A DNA stretch of 64,000 nucleotides from contig JALWBR010000035.1 of NCBI GenBank assembly GCA_027037055.1, positions 1 to 64,000 on the forward strand, in the 5' to 3' direction. Numbering within the stretch: position 1 is the first letter of the stretch; each line of letters opens with the position of its first letter. This document shows positions 16,160 through 24,733 of this stretch, piece by piece. A program made the translations under genes and the position numbers. The notes beneath the pieces are model-generated. The model was given only the letters and a program-made list of their open reading frames with translations. It ran no database searches and was not told the DNA's origin. This DNA comes from Aquificales bacterium (GTDB lineage: Bacteria > Aquificota > Aquificia > Aquificales > Aquificaceae).

Positions 16160-17066
16160 AAACTGGCGTCAACCAATGCTTGTACTTCTCCATGTTGCCC
16201 CTTACCGCATTGAAGTAAATCCTTTGAAGTTCCTTAGTTGTATCACCTATCTCACCTTTGCCTATCTTCCTGTTGTCTATCTCTACAACGGGTGTTATCT
16301 CCGCTGCGGTTCCCGTAAGGAATACCTCATCCGCACTGTAAAGCTCACTTCTCATAATAGATCTTTCCTCAACCTCCATCATAAGCTCATTCTTTATTAG
16401 ATTTTTTACCGCGGTCCTTGTTATACCCTCAAGTATATGGTCAGAGGGACCAGGAGTTATAACCTTACCATTCTTAACGATAAAGATATTCTCACCCGAT
16501 CCTTCCGCTACAAATCCATCCTTGTTAAGCATTATTGCCTCATCGTAGCCGGACATTAAAGCTTCCGTTTTCGCAAGTGCGCTGTTGACATAGGCACCTG
16601 CTACCTTCCACCTTGAAGGTATTGAGTTATCATCGTTTCTTCTCCAGGATGATATCTTCACCCTTATGCCCTTTGATGTATCAAGATACCTGCCGAATTT
16701 ATATGTGTATATGGCAACCTCGGGGGTGTATCCGAGAAGTTTTGGTGTCAACGCCAGGTCTTTAAAATAAACTATAGGTCTTATGTAAACATCTTCTCTT
16801 ATTTCACATTTTCTCAGAAGATTCACGGTTATATCCACAAGATCATCCGCGGAATATTTAATCTCCATAAAAAGCGCCCTTGAATTTGATATAAGCCTTT
16901 CGTAATGCTCCCTTGCAAATAAGATGTATAGCTGTCCCTCCTTTCCATTCCAGTAAGCCCTTATACCTTCAAAAACCGCTGTGCCATAGTGAAAGGAATT
17001 CGTTTTTATACTTATTTTAGCCTTTTCTTCGGGGACAAATTCTCCCTCAAAGAATATGTATTCCAT
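16149..17066 (-). CDS. ilvE: Branched-chain amino acid aminotransferase
   Basis: PLP-dependent class IV aminotransferase for the last step of Val, Leu and Ile synthesis. 305 residues, the usual size. It shows SFHYGTAVFEGIRAYWNG at the N-terminus, the PLP lysine in SRWKVAGAYVNSALAKTEA (around residue 155), EGSGENIFIVKNG and the phosphate-binding LTGTAAEITPV. The neighbours (peptidase, LolA, GNAT) are functionally unrelated. Confidence 0.95.
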   Translation of the reverse strand: MEYIFFEGEFVPEEKAKISIKTNSFHYGTAVFEGIRAYWNGKEGQLYILFAREHYERLISNSRALFMEIKYSADDLVDITVNLLRKCEIREDVYIRPIVYFKDLALTPKLLGYTPEVAIYTYKFGRYLDTSKGIRVKISSWRRNDDNSIPSRWKVAGAYVNSALAKTEALMSGYDEAIMLNKDGFVAEGSGENIFIVKNGKVITPGPSDHILEGITRTAVKNLIKNELMMEVEERSIMRSELYSADEVFLTGTAAEITPVVEIDNRKIGKGEIGDTTKELQRIYFNAVRGNMEKYKHWLTPVYEN

Positions 17067-17109
17067 AATCAGGGATTAAATTTTATCATATAACGCATAT
17101 CCGTGCTTT

Positions 17110-17496
17110 TTATGACGCCTTTTTGTACTTCTCTAAAGCATCGTAGAAGATATTAACAGACTTTCTTATAATTCTATTAGCATCCCTTTTACTCTTTATA
17201 CCAAAGTCCTTCATAAAGGTTGAAACATCCCCCTGAAAGTATCTTTTTCTTATAACCTCCTTATAGGGGTAGGGCAACTTTTCTATTATGTTGTCTATAT
17301 CCGCTATAAATATTACATACCTCTCAAATTTAGCATTCCTTAAGAAGGGATTTTTAAAATCTCCTTTTATTGTTATAAAACCCTTGTTGCTTGATATATT
17401 CTTTCTTTTTTCCTTTGCCTCATCATATCTGTCCAGCACATCACTGATCACAATAATCTTGTAATCAAATAAGCCCATCCGTGAATACATGATCAC
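17110..17496 (-). CDS. Hypothetical protein with sigma region 4-like C-terminus
   Basis: 128 residues, basic and mostly helical. The last 60 residues, with LPYPYKEVIRKRYFQGDVST followed by a second helix pair KSKRDANRIIRKSVNIFYDA, have the shape of sigma-70 region 4: a short acidic-basic helix, a RYF-type turn and a helix-turn-helix. No region 2 is seen. The start overlaps the 80-residue upstream gene by 4 bases (ATGA). It may be a DNA-binding regulator; no target is visible. Confidence 0.6.
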   Translation of the reverse strand: MIMYSRMGLFDYKIIVISDVLDRYDEAKEKRKNISSNKGFITIKGDFKNPFLRNAKFERYVIFIADIDNIIEKLPYPYKEVIRKRYFQGDVSTFMKDFGIKSKRDANRIIRKSVNIFYDALEKYKKAS

Positions 17497-17735
17497 TCTA
17501 CCTTGATTTTCTGAGCTTTCCTTGAAGAATTCTCCTTCTCCCCTTCCGTTTTATAATCAACATAGACCTTAATAGCCTTCCATAAGCTTCTTTCCGCCTC
17601 TTTCAGATTCCTAATAACCTCTTCCCTCACATCCTTAGGAGGGAGAAGTATATCAAATATATTTTCTACATGCTTCATAATCTGCCTTAATTCATTGTAT
17701 ATGTCCTTCTTATCCCTTTCCCCTTTACCGCCCAT
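17493..17735 (-). CDS. Small helical hypothetical protein (80 aa)
   Basis: 80 charged residues with amphipathic helices (DIYNELRQIMKHVENIFDIL and EVIRNLKEAERSLWKAIKVY) and a Lys/Glu-rich tail. It is the first gene of the minus-strand operon, divergent from the GGDEF gene, and translationally coupled to the sigma-4-like protein, so the two may act together. No family recognised. Confidence 0.6.
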   Translation of the reverse strand: MGGKGERDKKDIYNELRQIMKHVENIFDILLPPKDVREEVIRNLKEAERSLWKAIKVYVDYKTEGEKENSSRKAQKIKVE

Positions 17736-17791
17736 AGTAATTAATAGTATAAAATACCTGTCGTCCGATTTATATAGTAGGGGGAACTTCC

Positions 17792-18850
17792 TTGAAAGAA
17801 ATTATAAAACGATTCGTTAAGAACTTTATAGCCTTATTTGAAACGGAAAAGGATTACACACCTTCCCCCCTTGTCTCATATAAGGCGATTATACTCCTTA
17901 TCTTAACCTTCATCAGCTCCGTTGTCTTCCTCTTTTACGGATACATTGACTTTCAGGAAGGGGACAAAATAACGGGATACCTTGAGATATTTCTGGCAAT
18001 TATATGCTTTCTCAACCCCTTCCTTTTGATGATGGTTAAGAATATAAACTTTGTAACATCCCTAAACCTTTCCCTTATAGGTGCTATATTCATTTCCGCT
18101 GCTTTTGAGGAATTGCCTGAAGATATATCAAGCCTTATATGGATAAATGTTTATCCTGTAGCTTCTTTCATTCTTAAAGGGAAAAGGGGAATTATATGGA
18201 GTTTTGGATTCCTTTTTTTATTCAGCGCGGTTATCGTCTTAAAAGACATATTTAACAAGGGTGTTGATTATTCATATCTGTCTGACGCATACTTCAGTTA
18301 TCTTCTGATTCTCCTGATCATATACTTCTATGAAGAGATATATGACAGATCCAAAAAGTCATGGAAGAAACTGGCAACAACCGATAAGCTTACCGACTGC
18401 ATAAACAGGTACGCCTTTGAAGATACATTAAACAGGGAAGTAGAAAGGGCAAGAAAATACTCCTACAGCCTCTCAATGATACTGTTTGATCTTGATAACT
18501 TCAAGGAGATAAACGATAACCACGGACATTTAAAGGGGGACGAGGTTTTAAAAATGACCGCTGATATAGTTAGAACTCACCTCAGGAAGACGGATTTTCT
18601 ATGCAGGTGGGGAGGAGAAGAATTTTTGATACTCGCAACTTACACGGATAAAAGGCAGGCATTCCGCTTGGCGGAGAGAATAAGGAAGGCTATAGAATCT
18701 GCGGATTTCGGATTACCCTTTAGAGTAACCGCAAGCTTCGGAGTTACGGACCTTGAAGAGGATGATGATATAGATTCTCTCCTTGCAAGGGCGGATAAGG
18801 CTTTATACGAAGCCAAAAATACTGGCAAAAATAAGGTTATTGTAAAGTGA
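17792..18850 (+). CDS. Membrane diguanylate cyclase (GGDEF domain)
   Basis: 352 residues. The N-terminal ~190 hold about six hydrophobic helices with no recognised ligand domain, and the C-terminal ~165 are a GGDEF domain. Seen there are DKLTDCINRYAFEDTL, FDLDNFKEINDNHGHLKGDE (metal and guanine contacts) and RWGGEEFLIL as the active loop (GGEEF variant, still compatible with activity). The inhibitory I-site RKTD lies five residues before it, so product inhibition by c-di-GMP is expected. The start is TTG at 17792 behind GGGGGAA. It lies beside the chemosensory island but is separated from it by tRNA-fMet. Confidence 0.93.
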   Translation: MKEIIKRFVKNFIALFETEKDYTPSPLVSYKAIILLILTFISSVVFLFYGYIDFQEGDKITGYLEIFLAIICFLNPFLLMMVKNINFVTSLNLSLIGAIFISAAFEELPEDISSLIWINVYPVASFILKGKRGIIWSFGFLFLFSAVIVLKDIFNKGVDYSYLSDAYFSYLLILLIIYFYEEIYDRSKKSWKKLATTDKLTDCINRYAFEDTLNREVERARKYSYSLSMILFDLDNFKEINDNHGHLKGDEVLKMTADIVRTHLRKTDFLCRWGGEEFLILATYTDKRQAFRLAERIRKAIESADFGLPFRVTASFGVTDLEEDDDIDSLLARADKALYEAKNTGKNKVIVK

Positions 18851-18868
18851 ACATGATAGATATATAAT
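18840..18868 (+). promoter_or_regulatory. Promoter of tRNA-fMet (TTGTAA-17-TATAAT)
   Basis: TTGTAA at 18840-18845, a 17-base spacer and TATAAT at 18863-18868 form a near-consensus sigma-70 promoter. The -35 and spacer overlap the last codons of the GGDEF gene. The -10 ends 15 bases before the mature tRNA 5' end. Confidence 0.75.
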
Positions 18869-18883
18869 ATAATTTCTGCAGTA

Positions 18884-18960
<77 letters not shown>

Positions 18961-19123
18961 TTTAATTGTAATAGGCATATAATGACATATTTTCACTCCA
19001 CATCACACAATAAACAATAAAGATCTGGAGCTGCTAAACAAAAATACGTATGAATACAGCTATTATCTGGTTTACTCTAAACACTAACATTTTTATCATT
19101 AAGCCTAATAAAGGAGGTGAATT

Positions 19124-19414
19124 TTGAAAAAGAAAACATACATATTTGACGACGACACCCTGGATATGATAGATCACCTGAAATATGAGCTGAATCAGAA
19201 GGAAGTTGTAATTCTGAAGGAGGCTATAAGAATGCTTTATGAATATAATTGTGAACGCAAGAAGAAAGAAAATATACTTAACGACATAATACAGAAATTG
19301 GATTATATAATCAGAAGAATAGAGGAGCTTAGCTTTGAATTGGGGAAGTGCAAAGAAAGAAACAGGTATCTTGAAGATAAGGTGAAGAAACTGTTGGAAA
19401 ACTACAATGAGTAG
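19124..19414 (+). CDS. Ribbon-helix-helix-like protein with coiled-coil tail
   Basis: 96 residues starting at TTG 19124, behind a near-perfect ribosome site AAGGAGGTGA (19111-19120). Residues 1-42 (KKKTYIFDDDTLDMIDHLKY then QKEVVILKEAIRMLYEYN) fit a ribbon-helix-helix DNA-binding fold: a short strand then two helices. The rest is a charged heptad-like coiled coil (EELSFELGKCKERNRYLEDK). It is the first gene after tRNA-fMet and may regulate the chemosensory cluster or bridge DNA to it. That role is inferred from position only. Confidence 0.65.
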   Translation: MKKKTYIFDDDTLDMIDHLKYELNQKEVVILKEAIRMLYEYNCERKKKENILNDIIQKLDYIIRRIEELSFELGKCKERNRYLEDKVKKLLENYNE

Positions 19415-19445
19415 ATACAAGATTACAATTCTCCATATGTAAAGA

Positions 19446-19472
19446 TTGACAACGTAAAAATACGGCTACTAT
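19446..19472 (+). promoter_or_regulatory. Possible promoter before the degenerate receiver
   Basis: A perfect TTGACA at 19446-19451 is followed after 15 bases by TACTAT (19467-19472). The spacing is shorter than ideal. No sigma-28 (FliA) type promoter of the kind found before flagellar chemotaxis genes was recognised here. Confidence 0.35.
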
Positions 19473-19511
19473 CAGGTTGAACACCTAAAGTATAGAAATA
19501 GCTTTTCCCTT

Positions 19512-19865
19512 ATGGGAACTAAAACAGTTCTAATACTAAGCAAATCAAAATTTTTTTCGGAAGCACTTAGATTCATATTATACGATTTATCGGTAGAAAC
19601 GGAGATAGCGGATTCATGGGAAAAATTTATAAATCTTTCGCGCTCAAAAACCTATGACGTTATAGTATGTGATTTGTCATGTATGGATAAAAACATTGAA
19701 AGAAACACAAAAGATATAAAAATAATCTCTCCCCATTCCAAAATTGTAGTGTTTTCTTTTGATTTTTCTATAAAAAATTCTTATGCGGATTGCGTTATCA
19801 AAAGACCTTTAAAATGTGAAACCGTAATAAATCATCTAAAAAACATTTTAAATTCAACACAGTAG
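19512..19865 (+). CDS. Degenerate response-regulator receiver domain
   Basis: 117 residues with a receiver-like fold. TKTVLILSKSKFFSEALRFI stands where the first strand and metal-binding acidic pair should be, but reads SKSK instead of DD. Asp54 in DVIVCDLSCMD sits at the phospho-acceptor position, and CVIKRPLKCETV keeps the switch lysine-proline. Loss of the acidic pair suggests it no longer takes phosphate in the usual way and may act as a constitutive or protein-binding receiver. It lies just before the tandem receptor gene. Confidence 0.7.
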   Translation: MGTKTVLILSKSKFFSEALRFILYDLSVETEIADSWEKFINLSRSKTYDVIVCDLSCMDKNIERNTKDIKIISPHSKIVVFSFDFSIKNSYADCVIKRPLKCETVINHLKNILNSTQ

Positions 19866-19922
19866 CTAAAACTATAATAAAATCCTCCGATTTAGATATT
19901 CCCAACCATAGGAGGTAAAGGA

Positions 19923-21815
19923 ATGAAAGAAATTTTGCCCCCAGAGGAAGGTGGAAACTCTAAATACATTTCAAAAAAATTTACAGAACAAAGGCAACAC
20001 AGAACCTCCGCCCGCAAACAAGCCCTTGTTGAAAAACTCGCAACTGCTTCAGAGGAAATTGCAGCATCCATTTCAGAAATAGCGTCCGCTACAGAACAAG
20101 CAAAACGCTCCGCAGAAACAGTAGCCTCGGCAGCGGAAGAGGCTGCCCGTTCTACAGATGAAAATAGGAGAGCAATAGATGAAATAGTTTCTGTAGTTAA
20201 AAAGGGTATGGATGAAGCAAATATGCTTCATTCCATGGTTCAAGAGCTTTCAGAAAAAACACAACATTTATCAAATGAAATATCAAAATTAGCCCAGAGT
20301 ATACTTGATACCGCTGGCAAGGTAGAAACAACTGTGGAAACAGTTAGGATAATAGAAGCAACTTCTAAGGACATAGAAAAAGTAACAGGGTCTATTTTGA
20401 GGATAGCGGACAGAATAAATCTTTTAGCCCTTAATGCAGCTATAGAAGCTGCAAAAGCAGGAGAGCAAGGTAAAGGATTTTCTGTCGTCGCGGAAGAAGT
20501 AAGGATAATGACAGAAATGTCGGAAAAGAATGCAAACCAGATAAAGGAGATACTAACAGCAATTGTTGGAAGCATTAAAAATGTAGTAGAGCAGATAAAT
20601 TCTCTCGTTCAAGAAGGAAAAAAACAGGTTGATGTTATGCAAAATGTTGTTGCTGATTTTGAAAATTTATCAAAAACTATATCCGATTTGGGTCTTGCGG
20701 TTGAGGATTTTATAAATCTATTTAAAGAACAAATCAAAGCCCTTGAGGAACTCAAAGCCAGCTCGGAGCAGGTTGCTTCAGCAGCTGCAGAGCAGTCGTC
20801 AGCGGCGGAGGAAATATCCAGATCTGTAGGAGAATTGGCAAGCGCTATAGATGAAATAAACTCCGCAGCGGAGGAATTACGCAGAATGTCAATGGAGCTG
20901 AGGGATTCTACCTCCATAGAGGATAAAGCTGCGGAACAGATAGCAGCTGCAGCAGAACAATTATCAGCTTCTGTTGAAGAATTTTCTGGGAGTATTGAAC
21001 AGGTAAAACAAGCGGTAGATCAACTTTCCGCTGCATCGGAAGAACAGGCACGTGCTTCCGAAGGCATGTTTAACTTAGCTAAAAGTCTTAAAGAAGCATC
21101 CAACAATGTATCAAATAGCGCAAACAACAGTCTTTCTGTTATAAAAGACACACTTTCAGCCTACAATAAAGGCAAAAATTCCCTTCTTGATTCCAATTCA
21201 AACCTGGAAGAGCTTAAGAAAGGTATAGAGAAGAATATGGAAACTTTACGAGAACTTAAAAAAAGAACAACCCACATGAATAGGATAATAGGCAAGTTAG
21301 AACTAATAATGGTACAAACAAATATGCTTTCAGTAAACGGATTCATAGAAGCTGCAAGGTCAGGCGACTTCGGAAAGGGTTTTGAAGTTGTATCATCAGA
21401 TATAAAAAACCTGTCTACCGAAGGCACAGAAAACATAGACTCACTACAAAATAGCCTTTCAAATATAGAAGAACAATTTGAAAATTTTGTACAGTTACTA
21501 ACGCTTGCTGATGGTGAAGTGTTAAGTGATATAAATATCTCCCAGAAAAGTATATCACTGACAGAGAGCGGTGTACGTATAGCAGAAAAAACGTATCAAC
21601 TAATGAACAAAACCTCACGTATGGCGGGAGAAACATTAAATAAAGTTGAAACTATAGAGATGTCTTCAAATCAAATAGCTTCAGCTGCTGAGGAAACAGC
21701 AAGAACTACAAATGAGCTTGCTCAAGCTATAAGCCAGATAGAACAAGCTGTTAAACAAATAGCCCAAGCTATTGATGAGCTGGCAGCAATAGCGGACGAA
21801 CTCCAGGTCTATTGA
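19923..21815 (+). CDS. Soluble chemoreceptor with two tandem signalling hairpins
   Basis: 630 residues, no membrane segment and no recognised ligand domain. Nearly the whole chain is heptad-rich helix. Two chemoreceptor tip motifs are present: residues 164-194 ([20 protein letters not shown] then [10 protein letters not shown]) and residues 463-498 ([20 protein letters not shown] then [10 protein letters not shown]). Each is flanked by arms of ~130-150 residues, so residues ~36-325 and ~335-625 are two full antiparallel hairpins. Both halves open with [14 protein letters not shown]-type and close with [11 protein letters not shown]-type segments, showing internal duplication. A strong site GGAGGTAAAG precedes the ATG; CCTCC at 19884-19888 could pair with it. 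It should feed CheA through the triple CheW. Confidence 0.88.
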   Translation: MKEILPPEEGGNSKYISKKFTEQRQHRTSARKQALVEKLATASEEIAASISEIASATEQAKRSAETVASAAEEAARSTDENRRAIDEIVSVVKKGMDEANMLHSMVQELSEKTQHLSNEISKLAQSILDTAGKVETTVETVRIIEATSKDIEKVTGSILRIADRINLLALNAAIEAAKAGEQGKGFSVVAEEVRIMTEMSEKNANQIKEILTAIVGSIKNVVEQINSLVQEGKKQVDVMQNVVADFENLSKTISDLGLAVEDFINLFKEQIKALEELKASSEQVASAAAEQSSAAEEISRSVGELASAIDEINSAAEELRRMSMELRDSTSIEDKAAEQIAAAAEQLSASVEEFSGSIEQVKQAVDQLSAASEEQARASEGMFNLAKSLKEASNNVSNSANNSLSVIKDTLSAYNKGKNSLLDSNSNLEELKKGIEKNMETLRELKKRTTHMNRIIGKLELIMVQTNMLSVNGFIEAARSGDFGKGFEVVSSDIKNLSTEGTENIDSLQNSLSNIEEQFENFVQLLTLADGEVLSDINISQKSISLTESGVRIAEKTYQLMNKTSRMAGETLNKVETIEMSSNQIASAAEETARTTNELAQAISQIEQAVKQIAQAIDELAAIADELQVY

Positions 21816-21826
21816 GGTGAGTGCAC

Positions 21827-23221
21827 ATGCTTAATCTTACAATATTTAGAGTAAAAGACCATATCTTCGCATACGAAACGGAAAGCGTATTAGAAACAGT
21901 AAAAGTAGAAAGGATTTTCAGAGTACCAAAAGCACCTAACTATATAGTAGGAGTTTTAAATCTAAGAAACAAGGTAATACCCCTTATAGATATGGGGTCT
22001 CTTCTTTGGAATGAAAAAATAAAGAGTGATACAGCAATTATTCTAAATGTGAAAGGAGAAACAATAGGAATCCTTGTTGATAAAGTAATAGGTATTACTC
22101 AATTTGAGGAGATAAATACAAAGGAGAAAGAGGAAGTAAGCGTAGAGGGAATAAGGGAAGATATAGTAAAAAGTATCATTGAAAAAGACGGCACTATTAT
22201 TTTCGTAGTAGATCTGTGTTCAATTATAGAAGTATCTAAAAAAGGTAGTAGGAAATTACCAAAAAAGGAAAAACTGACAGGAACCAAAGAAAATATAAAG
22301 AAAAGGGAAGGTTTAAAAGGCTACGTAATATTTCAAGTAGCGGATGAATGGTTTGCGGTAAAAGTTGATTATGTTAGGGAAATAGTGAACTATCCTGAAC
22401 ACGTTTCCCCAATTCCAAAAAGCCCGGATTATGTAGAAGGCGTTTTCCTCTTGAGAGGAGAGAAGATTGTTTTAGTTTCACTTAGCAAGATTATGGGTAT
22501 CCTTCCCAGTAAGAAGAAAGATAAGGTTATAGTCTTTAAAATAGGTAACGCTGTTATAGGTACAGCTGTAGATTGCGTAAAGGAAATAAAATGGATCCAA
22601 GAAAACTCTATCCTTAAACTGGAAGGGAGGATTTCGGAGGGTGTTATAGTGCTTGACGGGGGTTCCCGGTTGGCTTCCACTATTAATATCCAAAACATAC
22701 TTAATTTTGAAGATATAGAAACAGTAATAGGAGACGATGAAGAAAAAGAAAAGGCGGAAACGGAGGTAAAGAATATGAAGAGCTTCGTAAGATTTAATGT
22801 AGGGAATATAGATATGGCTATACCTATAGAAAAAATAAAAGAGGTTATAGAAGTAGAAGACGTATCCCCCGTTCCTGGAACACCTCAATATGTAAAAGGA
22901 ATGTATAACTTGAGAAATTCGGTTATAGTAGTTATAGATCTTAAAAAGAAGCTTGAAATAAATACGGAAGATGATTCTAACAGAGTTATAGTTCTGGAAA
23001 ATATGCCAGTAGGTCTTGTTGTTACAAAACTTAAAGGAATCCTTAGAACAGAAGAAGAGAACATACAGCCAGCAGAAGGTATGGCAGGCGTAGAAGAAAG
23101 CCTGCTTGAAGGAATAATAAAGACAGAAAAGGGAGAGGTCATATTTATTCTTGATATAGACAAAGCCATAGAAGAACAAGATATAAAGCTTATAAGGGAG
23201 GAGCTTGTAAAAAATGACTGA
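21827..23221 (+). CDS. cheW: Triple-domain CheW coupling protein
   Basis: 464 residues made of three consecutive CheW modules (about 1-140, 160-300, 325-455) joined by charged linkers. Each has the core motif in which a hydrophobic strand leads to LR and a second strand: VGVLNLRNKVIPLIDM, VEGVFLLRGEKIVLVSL and VKGMYNLRNSVIVVIDL. CheW links receptors to CheA. Three copies in one chain could crosslink several receptor or kinase units in an array. ATG 21827 is favoured because GAGGTGAG lies just upstream; GTG 21821 is the longer alternative. The end overlaps the next receptor gene by 8 bases. Confidence 0.92.
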   Translation: MLNLTIFRVKDHIFAYETESVLETVKVERIFRVPKAPNYIVGVLNLRNKVIPLIDMGSLLWNEKIKSDTAIILNVKGETIGILVDKVIGITQFEEINTKEKEEVSVEGIREDIVKSIIEKDGTIIFVVDLCSIIEVSKKGSRKLPKKEKLTGTKENIKKREGLKGYVIFQVADEWFAVKVDYVREIVNYPEHVSPIPKSPDYVEGVFLLRGEKIVLVSLSKIMGILPSKKKDKVIVFKIGNAVIGTAVDCVKEIKWIQENSILKLEGRISEGVIVLDGGSRLASTINIQNILNFEDIETVIGDDEEKEKAETEVKNMKSFVRFNVGNIDMAIPIEKIKEVIEVEDVSPVPGTPQYVKGMYNLRNSVIVVIDLKKKLEINTEDDSNRVIVLENMPVGLVVTKLKGILRTEEENIQPAEGMAGVEESLLEGIIKTEKGEVIFILDIDKAIEEQDIKLIREELVKND

Positions 23222-24365
23222 ACACGAAAAGAAAATTTTTTCGGATTTAGTCAACATAGTTACAAACACAATAAAAGCGGTTGAAGAAATGATAGATACC
23301 TCACCCCTATCTGACTGCGATATTGTATTTGGAGAAACACTTGCTAAGCTTAACATCTTTTTTAAAAAAATAGAAAACAGTTTCAAAGATTTCGTAATAT
23401 TTGAAAGATATGCCACCTGCGCATATACAAGCGAACTCGGTTTTTCATTAAAAGAAATACCGCCCTATATAAAAGAAAGGGTCTGGGAGCTACGCGAAAA
23501 TACTGAAATATGTGGATTTACCGGTGAACAATGCATATGCAAAAAATCAGCCAATTACCTGAAAGAGCGCTTTTCTGAATCAATACAGAGACTTGGTTCC
23601 TTTGGGGAATCAATTAAAGAAGGTTCTAATGAACTTAAAAAAGGCATAAAAGAACTGGGTCAAAAAGTAGAAAGTTTAACCGCCAGCACCAAAAAGATAA
23701 TGAATATAGCAGAAGTAATAGAAATCATAGCCCTAAATGCATATATAGAGGCTGCCCGCCTCGGAGAACATGGAAGAGGATTTAAGGTCATAGCAGACGA
23801 GGTCAGAAGGGCATCCGTAAGGACAAACGAATTGGCCTCAGAAATTATAAACGCAATAAAAGAACTGCACAATATGTTCATAAAACACATGAAAGCTCAA
23901 GACAGCTTTGAAACAAATGTAGTTAACATTGAGCAAGAACACAAGACATTTTCAGATAGATTAAACAACGATCTTCTATGGATGGCTCAAAACTTTATGG
24001 ATTTTCTTAATTACATGAGAAGCTATGTTCAAGAAGATATGAATTTACTACAAGAAGTTCGCAAAACAATATTGTCCGCCCTCCAAACAATAGATCTTTC
24101 CAATCAAAGATTACAAAATACTTACAAATCTTTGGAATTGTTGGCGCAGATGATAGAAATATTTGAAAAAGCTTTAAAAGATGAAATGGATACAGAATCC
24201 GCCTTTCAAAAAGTACAAAGCCTATACGAAGAGTTAAAGCGCATACCCAAACTAAGGGAAGAAAGGGAAATAATAGCACGTGCAGAAGGTAGGGCTATAG
24301 ACAGTGACAGCGATACAGTAGGACAGAAGGTTGAAGATGTAGAAACGGATATAGAGCTGTTTTAG
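23214..24365 (+). CDS. Soluble cysteine-containing chemoreceptor-like protein
   Basis: 383 residues without membrane segments. The N-terminal ~120 residues hold five cysteines (35, 69, 100, 107, 109), including the group CGFTGEQCICKK, plus a few acidic and aromatic residues; this could bind a metal, an FeS cluster or sense redox state. A compact chemoreceptor tip follows at residues ~166-200 (IIALNAYIEAARLGEHGRGF, VIADEVRRAS). The helical arms are short, and the C-terminal helices (ALQTIDLSNQRLQNTYKSLE) resemble the tails of soluble receptors. It overlaps the triple CheW gene, so it is almost surely part of the same signalling unit. The signal sensed is unknown. Confidence 0.8.
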   Translation: MTEHEKKIFSDLVNIVTNTIKAVEEMIDTSPLSDCDIVFGETLAKLNIFFKKIENSFKDFVIFERYATCAYTSELGFSLKEIPPYIKERVWELRENTEICGFTGEQCICKKSANYLKERFSESIQRLGSFGESIKEGSNELKKGIKELGQKVESLTASTKKIMNIAEVIEIIALNAYIEAARLGEHGRGFKVIADEVRRASVRTNELASEIINAIKELHNMFIKHMKAQDSFETNVVNIEQEHKTFSDRLNNDLLWMAQNFMDFLNYMRSYVQEDMNLLQEVRKTILSALQTIDLSNQRLQNTYKSLELLAQMIEIFEKALKDEMDTESAFQKVQSLYEELKRIPKLREEREIIARAEGRAIDSDSDTVGQKVEDVETDIELF

Positions 24366-24376
24366 GAGGTAAGGCG

Positions 24377-24733
24377 ATGAAAAAGGCTCTTGCGGTTGAT
24401 GATTCAGCTACAATGCGAAACCTGGTTAAAATAGCCTTAGAAGCAGAGGGTTTCTCCGTAGATACAGCAGGAAACGGACAAGAAGCTCTTGAGCTTGCTA
24501 AAAGGAACAGCTACGACGTAGTTATAAGCGATATAAACATGCCCGTCATGGACGGCTTACAATTCCTGAAAGAGTTCAGGGAAATAAATAAAAGAACTCC
24601 CGTTTTAATGCTTACAACAGAAACGGAAGCAAGAAAAAAAGAAGAGGCAAAAAGGTTAGGTGCAACTGGCTGGATAGTAAAGCCTTTCAAACCGGAAGAT
24701 CTCGTAAAGGTTGTTAAGAGGGTTGTAAGATGA
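24377..24733 (+). CDS. cheY: CheY response regulator
   Basis: A 118-residue single receiver domain with all key residues: acidic pair in ALAVDDSATMR, phospho-acceptor Asp52 in VVISDINMPVMDG, Thr in LMLTTE and the switch lysine in WIVKPFKP. It is expected to be phosphorylated by the CheA encoded immediately downstream; the stop overlaps the cheA start by 4 bases. Its output partner (motor, pilus or enzyme) is not in the window. Confidence 0.94.
   Translation: MKKALAVDDSATMRNLVKIALEAEGFSVDTAGNGQEALELAKRNSYDVVISDINMPVMDGLQFLKEFREINKRTPVLMLTTETEARKKEEAKRLGATGWIVKPFKPEDLVKVVKRVVR

Noticed and set aside
19034-19420. Hydrophobic 128-codon minus-strand frame
   Set aside because: It mirrors the Lys/Glu-rich coiled coil of the RHH-like gene, whose sense strand has a near-perfect ribosome site.
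22478-23416. Long (312 codon) Phe/Tyr-rich minus-strand frame
   Set aside because: Antisense shadow of the triple CheW and receptor genes; its composition is what A-rich sense codons give in reverse.
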